Shown here one piece after another: positions 26,438-34,224 of a DNA stretch of 64,000 nt. Each line of letters starts with the position of its first letter. Within the stretch, counting starts at the first letter, position 1. The DNA is from Oscillatoriales cyanobacterium (lineage in GTDB: Bacteria; Cyanobacteriota; Cyanobacteriia; Cyanobacteriales; Laspinemataceae). A program made the translations under genes and the position numbers. The stretch spans positions 1 to 64,000 of the forward strand of contig JAABRM010000012.1 of the NCBI GenBank assembly GCA_011390955.1, read 5' to 3'. The notes under the pieces are model-generated. The model was not told where the DNA came from. It searched no databases and worked only from the letters and a program-made list of their open reading frames with translations.

Positions 26438-26795
26438 TTATTCCACCCCAAATCCGGTATATGGTCGCTTATAAGGGGCATGATAAGCTAAGATAATATC
26501 TTCCTTGGGAACGCCCCATTCTACTAACTCATTGGCTACCCCAATTTCTGTGCCATCATGTTGAATCCAAATTTTCTCATTTTTAATATCTATTTGTAGC
26601 ACGCATCCCCGGACTCTGCGGTTGCCATGCCATCCCACATTTAGCAGTTGGTAATGATCTTGTTCGCGATTCCCTCCGGGACGCTTCGCGAACGCAGATA
26701 GTCTGAACTTCAATATCCCCGTATCTGGGTTTATATTGACCATATTCTTGAATTAAGCGTTCCACTAATTCTCGGTATTTTGGCAATTTTTCCAT
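26438..26795 (-). pseudogene. xisI: xisI-family gene disrupted by a small palindromic repeat
   Basis: The front (MEKLPKYRELVERLIQEYGQ, YKPRYGDIEVQTI) and back (REQDHYQLLNVGWHGNRRVR, IDIKNEKIWIQHDGTEIG, VPKEDIILAYHAPYKRPYTG) are both typical of XisI, the fdxN-element excision control protein that is widespread as orphan copies in cyanobacteria. The halves are in different frames. Between them lies TTCGCGAAGCGTCCCGGAGG flanked by GTTCGCGA/TCGCGAAC arms (26662-26693). Its net effect is a +1 shift. No xisH is next to it. Confidence 0.82.
26662..26693. repeat. Palindromic repeat inside xisI
   Basis: The 8-bp arms GTTCGCGA and TCGCGAAC enclose a CCCTCCGGGACGC core. This is the insertion that breaks the xisI frame. 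It is the same class as the in-frame repeat in the orthocaspase gene (20131-20167). Confidence 0.75.
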
Positions 26796-27035
26796 TGCTT
26801 AATCACCTCTTAGTTGCTATTAATAAAAAAATTATATTATAACATAATTATTCTATGGTATTTTTGTTGGTTATTTGTTATTTGTTACTGTTTAACTGTT
26901 GGTTGGTAAGGGCGAAGCATTCCCGGAGACAGATTGTTTTTTTAAACCGAAATATTTCTGCGGGAATGCTTCGCCCTTACAGATGGTTATCCTCTGATCC
27001 CGATCGCAGCCCCAGAAACTCCGCTTTTAAATTCA
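26796..27035. repeat. Gap with a 19-bp inverted repeat
   Basis: GTAAGGGCGAAGCATTCCC at 26906-26924 pairs perfectly with GGGAATGCTTCGCCCTTAC at 26962-26980 around a 37-bp centre. Relatives are near 277-420 and 62578-62648. No gene is called; a 118-codon frame through it has no recognisable content. Confidence 0.7.
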
Positions 27036-27509
27036 TTAGACATCTCTGGCTTTTTTCAATAATTCCACCACTTCTTTATGACCATCTTGAGACGCCCAAA
27101 TTAACGCCGTCCAAGTATTGTTATCTTTGGCGCGAATATCGGCACCATAATCAATTAAAATTTGTACCACTTCTTTTTGACCGCGACCGGCAGCACTCAT
27201 TAAAGCGGTGATACCAAATTCCGCTTTTGCATTAATATCAGCCCCTGCATCTAGTAATAGTTTCACGATGTCCGTAGAACCCGCTGCGGCTGCACCCATT
27301 AAGGCTGTCCAACCATCTCGATCTTGAGCATTAACTTGGGCTCCTGCGGCAATCAGTGCGGCGACAATTTCGGGGTTTTCGGTTTCAGCCGCTACAATGA
27401 TGGCTGTGGTGCCTTCTTCGTCGGTTTCATTGACATCAACTCCGCTGTTTAACAAGTCTTTTACTTCGGATAAGTTGCCATTTTTTACGGCATCGATCGG
27501 GTTTGTCAT
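27036..27509 (-). CDS. Ankyrin-repeat protein
   Basis: A 157-residue protein made almost entirely of four to five ankyrin repeats of 33 residues (GTTAIIVAAETENPEIVAAL, GWTALMGAAAAGSTDIVKLL, GITALMSAAGRGQKEVVQIL, TWTALIWASQDGHKEVVELL). Ankyrin stacks bind other proteins. No signal peptide, membrane segment or enzymatic domain is seen. AGGAG lies about 10 bases before the ATG. It is transcribed alone, with no neighbour that names a partner. Confidence 0.85.
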   Translation of the reverse strand: MTNPIDAVKNGNLSEVKDLLNSGVDVNETDEEGTTAIIVAAETENPEIVAALIAAGAQVNAQDRDGWTALMGAAAAGSTDIVKLLLDAGADINAKAEFGITALMSAAGRGQKEVVQILIDYGADIRAKDNNTWTALIWASQDGHKEVVELLKKARDV

Positions 27510-27667
27510 TTTCTGTTCTCCTTAAAGCTTTAATATTTTACTTAATATTTTATATATTATAGGACTTACGCAACGACTCTATATGTGAGTTATTGGTGCG
27601 TTACGCTTTGCGCTAACACACCCTACAGATAGCTTAATATTTTATATATTACAAATAAGCTCGGTTT

Positions 27668-28999
27668 TTGAGGTTTTGGCTTGTGCAACCCGTTGATATT
27701 TTAATTCTGTCTAATGGCCCTGGGGAGTTAGTCACTTGGGTTAGACCCGTGGTTAAAGAACTGCGGCAACAACTGCGGCAACAGCTTGGGGAAAATGGTT
27801 CGACGGTGCGAATTTCTGTGGTTTTGTCCCCTTGTACCCATGCGACGGGACAAGAAGCGGCGATCGCCCGCAAATACCCAGAAGTCGATCGCGTCCAAGA
27901 GGCGGTAGATTTTTGGCCATTTCTGTTGTGGGGCAAAACGGCGGAAAATTGGGACTGGTATCCCCAAGGGGTCGTGGTGTTCTTGGGGGGCGACCAATTT
28001 TTTACCGCGATCGTTGGTAAACGCTTGGGTTATCGGACGGTGGTTTATGCGGAATGGGAAGCCCGGTGGCAAGGTTGGATCGATCGCTTTGGGGTAATGA
28101 ATGAGTCAATTCGCGAACGAGTTAACCCTAAATATGCGGATAAATTTACGGTTGTGGGCGATTTAATTGCTGATTTGCCCAGACAGATCGATCGCACTAA
28201 CCACGAGTTATTAATCAATCCCGATCGCCACGATGAAATAATTGCTTTAATGCCCGGATCGAAAGCGGCTAAACTTTCCCAGGGAGTGCCTTTGACTTTA
28301 GCGATCGCGGAAAAAATTCATGCTTCAAGACCGCAAACTCGGTTTATTATTCCCGTAGCCCCAACTTTAGATTTAATCACTCTGGCAAAATATGCCGACC
28401 CAGAGCAAAATCCCGTGATTTCTTCCTGGGGTTTGGCGGCTGCTCAATTAAAAACAGATAATCTAAATATAGCAGATTTAAATATAGAAAGTCAAGCAAA
28501 AATAGCGAATTATTATTTAGAAACTTCTACGGGTTTGCGGGTAGATTTATATACAGAAACTCCAGCCTATCATCTGCTTTCCCAATGTGCTTTATGTTTA
28601 ACTACTGTGGGGGCAAATACTGCTGAATTGGGGGCTTTAGCGGTGCCAGCAATTGTTTTATTGCCCACCCAACAATTAGATGCCATGCGGGCCTGGGATG
28701 GCATTCCCGGAATCTTAGCCAATTTACCGGGATTTGGGGCTTATTTTGCCAAGTTAATTAACTGGTGGGTATTGAGAAAAAAACAGTTATATGCGTGGCC
28801 AAATATCTGGGCAAAAGAGGAAGTTATTCCCGAATTAGTGGGGCAATTAACTCCAGAATTTGTGGCCAATATTGCTTTAGATTTATTGGCTAATCCAGAG
28901 AAGTTAGCAGAAATGCGATCGCGCTTGCGGAGTTTGCGGGGGGAAACCGGGGCAGCCCAAAAATTTGCCCAATTGATTTTACAACTGATAGACTTGTAG
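27668..28999 (+). CDS. Lipid-A-disaccharide synthase-related protein (LpxB-like)
   Basis: A protein of up to 443 residues with the LpxB-like opening DILILSNGPGELVTWVRPVV and the C-terminal GT-B half (SQCALCLTTVGANTAELGAL, then PAIVLLPTQQLDAMRAWDGI). It resembles the cyanobacterial LpxB-related family rather than true LpxB, so the transferred sugar and acceptor are uncertain; a cell-envelope glycolipid is a reasonable guess. The frame starts at TTG 27668. A GTG at 27683 (VQPVDILIL) is an equally good start and no ribosome-binding site decides. No neighbouring lipid A genes are in the window. Confidence 0.75.
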   Translation: MRFWLVQPVDILILSNGPGELVTWVRPVVKELRQQLRQQLGENGSTVRISVVLSPCTHATGQEAAIARKYPEVDRVQEAVDFWPFLLWGKTAENWDWYPQGVVVFLGGDQFFTAIVGKRLGYRTVVYAEWEARWQGWIDRFGVMNESIRERVNPKYADKFTVVGDLIADLPRQIDRTNHELLINPDRHDEIIALMPGSKAAKLSQGVPLTLAIAEKIHASRPQTRFIIPVAPTLDLITLAKYADPEQNPVISSWGLAAAQLKTDNLNIADLNIESQAKIANYYLETSTGLRVDLYTETPAYHLLSQCALCLTTVGANTAELGALAVPAIVLLPTQQLDAMRAWDGIPGILANLPGFGAYFAKLINWWVLRKKQLYAWPNIWAKEEVIPELVGQLTPEFVANIALDLLANPEKLAEMRSRLRSLRGETGAAQKFAQLILQLIDL

Positions 29000-29313
29000 G
29001 GTGTGTTAGTCGCGGCCATGAATATTTGACAATCCACAAAAAACTCATCTCCGCGACGTAACGCACCATTTTAGCCCACGGATGAAGTAATTCCTCAAAG
29101 CGGTCTTTGCCCGATAATCCATCACAAACAACAAACAACCAACAACAAACAACCAACAACAAAACAAATCAGTATTTTTACGACTAATCCTTCAGTAAAT
29201 TTACGGAAAAAAATCTCAGGATTTTCACCGATGACTGAATTACTAATCAATCAGATAATATACTTAAATAGATAATCAGATAATCAAAACCAGAGTAAAG
29301 TAGTAGAAAAATT
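29000..29313. repeat. Gap upstream of histidine kinase 1
   Basis: Contains the common cyanobacterial pair GGGTGTGTTAGTCGCGG ... CTCCGCGACGTAACGCACC (about 28999-29071) and an ACAAACAACCAACA low-complexity run (about 29123-29165). The last 90 bp before the kinase are very AT-rich with repeated AATCAGATAAT (promoter-like). No gene is seen. Confidence 0.6.
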
Positions 29314-31125
29314 ATGGCAATTAATTTAAAGAAATTATGCGACTCTCCTCTATTCTTAGACGCGATCGCCGATTTAGTCAAGTCCCTGGATACATCCATT
29401 GTCATACAGGATACTAAAGGACGGGTAGTTTTCGGTGATGAGAGTAAAAAAGCTGGCAGTCAATTGCCCATAGAAATCGATGGTGAGGTCATCGGATGGG
29501 CGATCGGGGAGGCAAAAGTCGCCCCTATTGCCTCAATTATCTCTTGTTTCGCCCAAAAAGAATCAGAGAAAAAGACTTTAGCCCACGAAGTCCTGGATAA
29601 CTACCGGGAAATTACTTTTCTCTACGATCTGTCCGAAAAGCTAACTGCCAGTTTAGATATTGATGAATTGGTTAATTTATTATTAGCCGAAGCTAAAGAG
29701 TTAATTAAAGCCACCAGTGGGGCAGTGATGTTATTGTCAAACACAGACAACGCTGAGAAACTGAAGGTAGTCTCGGCTTTTGGTCGGGAATGGCATCGCG
29801 ATCGCCCGACCATTCCCTTGGCTGAAGATATTGTCGGTGTGGTGGTGAAAAATGGCCTGGGAGAAATTGTTAATGATGTTGCCAATGACCCGCGATGTAT
29901 GGGTTTTGAGGCGACGATGAGTGCTTTAATTTGCATACCTTTGGTCAGCAAAGGTCGTCCGATCGGCGCGATCGCCCTGGGCAATGCTTCACCCGTCACC
30001 TATACCGCAGCGGATCTCAAACGGATGAATACCCTTGCCTCCCAAGCAGCAGCGGCGATCGACAATGCCCAACTCTATCAAGAAAGTTGTATCGCCGCAA
30101 CTACAGCCCAATTGCAAGCGGAAAAATTACAGCAAGCGTTGCGAGAATTGCAAGAAACCCAAAGCCAACTAATTCAGAGTGAAAAAATGTCTAGTTTGGG
30201 TCAGTTAGTGGCAGGAGTTGCCCATGAAATTAACAACCCAGTTAATTTTATTGCGGGGAATCTTTGTCACGCCCAACAATATACTGAAGAATTGCTAAAA
30301 ATTCTGCAAATCTATCAGCAAGAATTCCCCAATTTGACCCCCGCCCTGGAAGCAGCGATCGCGGAAATAGACTTAGAATTTTTATCGGAAGACTTTCCCA
30401 AACTGATTTATAGCATGAAATTGGGAACCGATCGCATTAGAGAAATCGTCTTATCCCTACGCAACTTTTCTCGGTTGGATGAGGCCCAAACTAAACCCGT
30501 GGATTTGCATTCGGGAATTGATAGTACCTTAATGATTTTACACCATCGGTTAAAACCCCAGCCCGGACGCCCGAATATTCAAGTGATTAAAAACTACGGC
30601 GATCTGCCCCTGGTGGAATGTCATGCGGGGCTGATGAATCAAGTATTTATGAATATTCTGAGTAATGCGATCGATGCCTTAGAAGAACAACAAAAACCGG
30701 GAGAAATTGTGATTACTACTGAGTTGATGCCCCATAAACCCAGGCTTTTGGCCACAACCGGAGAACCCATGTCCCATGATGGCAACGAAAGCGTACTAAT
30801 TAAAATTCGCGATAATGGCTTCGGTATTCCTGAAGAAATTTCCTCGCGATTATTCGATCCATTTTTTACCACTAAACCTGTAGGGAAAGGCACCGGCTTA
30901 GGTTTATCAATCAGTTACAAAATTGTCGTAGAAAAACACGCAGGAACAATTAAATGTTTATCTCGACCTGGTTTAGGCACAGAGTTTTTGATTCAAATTC
31001 CCCTAAAGCTATCGACTAAATCGGAGGTAAATTCTTGTTATTTTACCAAAAATTGTTCTGACCAAATTTTGAATCATCACCTAGAGTCAACAATTTGCTT
31101 TGGCAATCTTCCTGTTAATTGTTAA
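29314..31125 (+). CDS. GAF-domain histidine kinase 1
   Basis: A 603-residue soluble sensor kinase. Residues 1-95 are a small sensory region (LKKLCDSPLFLDAIADLVKS ... EIDGEVIGWAIGE) shared with the kinase at 31581. A GAF domain covers about 110-255 and a coiled coil (QAEKLQQALRELQETQSQLI) follows. HisKA has the phosphoacceptor His in GVAHEINNPVNFI, and HATPase_c has N-box NILSNAIDALEE and G-boxes DNGFGIP and GKGTGLGLSIS. No transmembrane helix is seen. The C-terminus continues about 35 residues past the usual LIQIPL end with three cysteines (NSCYFTKNCSDQ, TICFGNLPVNC), probably a lost stop codon. Its target regulator is unknown; the CheY-like gene at 47178 is a candidate. Confidence 0.9.
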   Translation: MAINLKKLCDSPLFLDAIADLVKSLDTSIVIQDTKGRVVFGDESKKAGSQLPIEIDGEVIGWAIGEAKVAPIASIISCFAQKESEKKTLAHEVLDNYREITFLYDLSEKLTASLDIDELVNLLLAEAKELIKATSGAVMLLSNTDNAEKLKVVSAFGREWHRDRPTIPLAEDIVGVVVKNGLGEIVNDVANDPRCMGFEATMSALICIPLVSKGRPIGAIALGNASPVTYTAADLKRMNTLASQAAAAIDNAQLYQESCIAATTAQLQAEKLQQALRELQETQSQLIQSEKMSSLGQLVAGVAHEINNPVNFIAGNLCHAQQYTEELLKILQIYQQEFPNLTPALEAAIAEIDLEFLSEDFPKLIYSMKLGTDRIREIVLSLRNFSRLDEAQTKPVDLHSGIDSTLMILHHRLKPQPGRPNIQVIKNYGDLPLVECHAGLMNQVFMNILSNAIDALEEQQKPGEIVITTELMPHKPRLLATTGEPMSHDGNESVLIKIRDNGFGIPEEISSRLFDPFFTTKPVGKGTGLGLSISYKIVVEKHAGTIKCLSRPGLGTEFLIQIPLKLSTKSEVNSCYFTKNCSDQILNHHLESTICFGNLPVNC

Positions 31126-31580
31126 CAGTTTTTACCAGATTCAACTTGTTAATTTTTGTAAAGAAACAGCATCTAGGCAGTGGAATGGCCGCTAATTGAG
31201 CTATATTAAGTAATGGATCGATCGAAATGGTGAAGCTCAAAAAAACCAGATTTTTCGTTGAAGATTAACGACCATTCCCGAAGAAAAATTTCGGCTGGAG
31301 ATTTACCCGCATTTACAAAGAAAATTTTTCCAGTGGTAATTTGAATGGACTCCTAAAGGTTATTTTTGATTAAGGAAATTAATTTAGTGATATCCAGAGT
31401 AGAATGGGTGATACCAAATCCGCTTATATCGTAGGAGCGATTCGGGAATCGCCGGTAATAATGAAAAGCGGATTTGGTATGACGCCCACCCTAGGTTAAA
31501 TATTTACTGTTTTATTTACTTTATTCAGAGCATGGAATGGTTATGATGAAAGAATTGATGGAATCGAGGGAGCTTCTGGT
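31126..31580. repeat. Gap with a 70-bp hairpin element
   Basis: No gene. It holds a perfect 15-bp inverted repeat, ATACCAAATCCGCTT at 31411-31425 and AAGCGGATTTGGTAT at 31466-31480. The centre contains a second palindrome GCGATTCGGGAATCGC (31437-31452). Confidence 0.8.
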
Positions 31581-33926
31581 ATGTCTCAAATTAGTCTTAA
31601 AAAATTGTGTGCCAAGAAAGAAATTATGGAGGTAGTTGATGAGTTAATCCAAACTATAGGAGTCCCAGTGACTTTGAAAGAGTTAGATGGGAAACTCATT
31701 ATCGATCGCGGCAATAAATCCGATGGTTCCCCGGATGTTTCGCAAAAAAGTAAATACCAGATCGCCTTAGATGGAGAAATTATTGGTTGGGTAGAAGGGG
31801 ATGAAAAATCGCAAGCGATCGCCCGGTTATTGGAGTTATTAGCCAGCAAAGAACTAGAGAAAAAAGCCCTAGCCCAAGAAGTATTAGATAAATATCGTGA
31901 ACTGACACTATTCTATAATATTTCTGACAAAATATTAGGAATTGTGGATCCGGAAAAGGTGGCAAACTTAGTATTTGAAGAAGCCCGTAAATTTATCAAG
32001 GCCACCAATGGCATAGTGATGTTATTCGATGACAGTAACGACAAGCTAGAGACCATCGCGGCATTTGATTCAGACCCAGAATATTTAACCGAATACCGGA
32101 TGGATCGTCCCTGGAAAAGTGAGGATTTTGTGTATGAGGTGGCTACCTCTGGTCGGGGAGAAATTGTCAATGATGTATCATCAGATCCTCGGTTGGTTGA
32201 TAGTCAATTGCTGGTGAATTCGATGATTTGCGTCCCTTTGAAGACCAAAGATAAAATAATTGGCGCGATCGCTCTGGGGAGCAAAAATCCGGTGACATAT
32301 ACCGCAGAAGACCTAAAACTTATGACCACTTTGGCTTCCCAGGCAGCCAGTGCGATTAATGCTTTGCTGCACGAAAATAAGCTGAAAGAAAGTCGCCGAG
32401 AAGCCCTGTTATTTCGGTTAGCCAGTCAAATTCGGTTGTGTTTTGACTCGGATTGTATTTTAACCATCGCCCTGAAAGAAATTCGCCGGTTGCTACAAAT
32501 CGATCGCTGTCTATTTATGTGGTATAGACCGGCGAAGTTTCCTTCAGATCCCACAAGGGAGCCAACGGAAGAAAATTCTGAAATTTTTGGCGTGTGGCAG
32601 GTGGTCAATGAAGCGAGTAAACCGAATTTACCAAGACTGATTAATCACTATTACGCCGAGTCAACGAGCGGTGAAATCACCCGCTGGACGGAACAACTGT
32701 TGCGCCTGAAAATTCTCCGGGTCGATGACATGAATCGTCTAGAAGATGAGGCAATGCGGGATTTTTTTAACGCCCAAGGTTTGGTTTCACTTTTGGCCGT
32801 ACCTCTGGAGACGCGAGCGGGAAAAATTGGGGTAATTAGTTGTAGCAACTGTCAAAGTTTACGTCCGTGGAGTGATGATGAAGCGGAACTGCTACAATCC
32901 GTAGCCATTCAGTTAGCGATCGCTCTGGATCAAGCCGAACTTTACCAACAAAGTCAGACCGCTAAGGAAATAGCCCAAGCCAAAGCCGAAGAGTTACACC
33001 AAGCCCTCGAAGACCTGAAAAAAGCGGAAGTCCAGCTAATTCAAAGTGAAAAAATGTCCAGCCTGGGTCAAATGGTGGCCGGGGTTGCCCATGAAATTAA
33101 TAACCCCGTTAATTTCATCCACGGAAACTTAAATTATCTGCAAGATTATGTCAAAGATTTGCTGGAGTTGGTGAAAATGTATCAGCAGGAATATCCCAGC
33201 CCATCATTAGCCCTTCAAGAGGCGATCGAGGAGATTGATTTAGAGTTTTTAGCCGAAGATTTACCCCAAATTCTCAATTCCATGAGAATTGGCACGGAAA
33301 GAATTCGGGAAATTGTCCAGACTTTGAGAAATTTCTCTCGATTGGATGAAGCACACATGAAATCCGTGGATATTCACAGTGGCATCGATTCGACTCTGCT
33401 GATTTTGCGCGATCGCCTCAGGGCCAAACCCGGACATCCGACGATTTCCGTCATCAAAGAATATGGTGATTTACCCGAAGTTGAATGCTATCCTGGTCAA
33501 CTGAATCAAGTCTTTATGAATCTGTTAGCTAATGCCATTGATGCCCTAGAAAATGCCATAGAAACCGGAGTAATTGCCCAGCGATCGCCCACAATTTGGA
33601 TTCGCACGGAAGTCAAAAGAGGCACCGTCAACCAGGATATTTCTGTCAATGCTCAGGAGCAATATAGCAGTAGAGTCATCGTACCGAGTAGCGATCGGGC
33701 AATGATTCGGATTATTGACAACGGATCCGGCATTCCGGATCCAATACAACGGCGGTTATTTGACCCGTTTTTCACCACCAAACCTGTGGGCAAAGGCACT
33801 GGCTTAGGGCTCTCAATTAGTTATCAGATTGTGATAAACAAACATAGTGGCACATTAGATTGTCTTTCCACTCCCGGTGACGGCACCGAGTTTGTCATTT
33901 CCTTGCCCCTGCGACAAAGTAAATAA
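31581..33926 (+). CDS. Two-GAF histidine kinase 2
   Basis: A 781-residue soluble sensor kinase, a paralogue of the kinase at 29314. It shares the N-terminal region (LKKLCAKKEIMEVVDELIQT ... IALDGEIIGWVEG) and the first GAF (about 110-255). It has an extra GAF domain (about 270-450, RLASQIRLCFDSDCILTIAL ... VSLLAVPLETRAGKIGVISC) before the same coiled coil and HisKA (GVAHEINNPVNFI). The HATPase_c motifs are NLLANAIDALEN, DNGSGIP and GKGTGLGLSIS. The extra GAF resembles those that bind bilins or small ligands, but I see no clear conserved chromophore Cys context. GGGAG is 9 bases before the ATG. It ends cleanly at FVISLPLRQSK. Signal and partner are unknown. Confidence 0.9.
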   Translation: MSQISLKKLCAKKEIMEVVDELIQTIGVPVTLKELDGKLIIDRGNKSDGSPDVSQKSKYQIALDGEIIGWVEGDEKSQAIARLLELLASKELEKKALAQEVLDKYRELTLFYNISDKILGIVDPEKVANLVFEEARKFIKATNGIVMLFDDSNDKLETIAAFDSDPEYLTEYRMDRPWKSEDFVYEVATSGRGEIVNDVSSDPRLVDSQLLVNSMICVPLKTKDKIIGAIALGSKNPVTYTAEDLKLMTTLASQAASAINALLHENKLKESRREALLFRLASQIRLCFDSDCILTIALKEIRRLLQIDRCLFMWYRPAKFPSDPTREPTEENSEIFGVWQVVNEASKPNLPRLINHYYAESTSGEITRWTEQLLRLKILRVDDMNRLEDEAMRDFFNAQGLVSLLAVPLETRAGKIGVISCSNCQSLRPWSDDEAELLQSVAIQLAIALDQAELYQQSQTAKEIAQAKAEELHQALEDLKKAEVQLIQSEKMSSLGQMVAGVAHEINNPVNFIHGNLNYLQDYVKDLLELVKMYQQEYPSPSLALQEAIEEIDLEFLAEDLPQILNSMRIGTERIREIVQTLRNFSRLDEAHMKSVDIHSGIDSTLLILRDRLRAKPGHPTISVIKEYGDLPEVECYPGQLNQVFMNLLANAIDALENAIETGVIAQRSPTIWIRTEVKRGTVNQDISVNAQEQYSSRVIVPSSDRAMIRIIDNGSGIPDPIQRRLFDPFFTTKPVGKGTGLGLSISYQIVINKHSGTLDCLSTPGDGTEFVISLPLRQSK

Positions 33927-33970
33927 CAGCCACCTACATTTTCTTTTTAGCAGACACACAACTCATGGTT

Positions 33971-34128
33971 GTGTAGGGTGTAGGGTGTAGGGTGTAGGGT
34001 GTAGGGTGTAGGGTGTAGGGGGTATGTAGGGTGTAGGGGAAGAGGGAAGAGGGAAGAGGAAAGAGGAAAGAGTAAAGAGGAAAGAGGGAAGAGGAAAGAG
34101 GAAAGAGTAAAGAGGGAAGAGTAAAGAG
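33971..34128. repeat. Heptanucleotide and purine-rich simple repeats
   Basis: First about eight copies of GTGTAGG (33972-34038). Then a strand-asymmetric purine tract of GAAGAGG, AAAGAGG and AAAGAGT heptads runs to 34128. The tract lies directly upstream of the giant kinase gene and is prone to slippage. Confidence 0.9.
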
Positions 34129-34224
34129 ATGCCTAGAATGGTGATGTTTATTCTCTCTCCTCCGAACCTCTCTCCTCCGAACCTCTCTCCTCAGAATGTT
34201 ACGAACAAATCAGGAGATCAAACC

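Noticed and set aside
26855-27211. Plus-strand gene of 118 codons
   Set aside because: It spans a 19-bp inverted repeat and overlaps the ankyrin gene on the other strand; no family features.
34129-34224. N-terminal extension of hybrid kinase 1
   Set aside because: SPPNLSPPNLSP is translated simple repeat; AGGAG precedes the ATG at 34225, and the paralogue starts at the equivalent residue.
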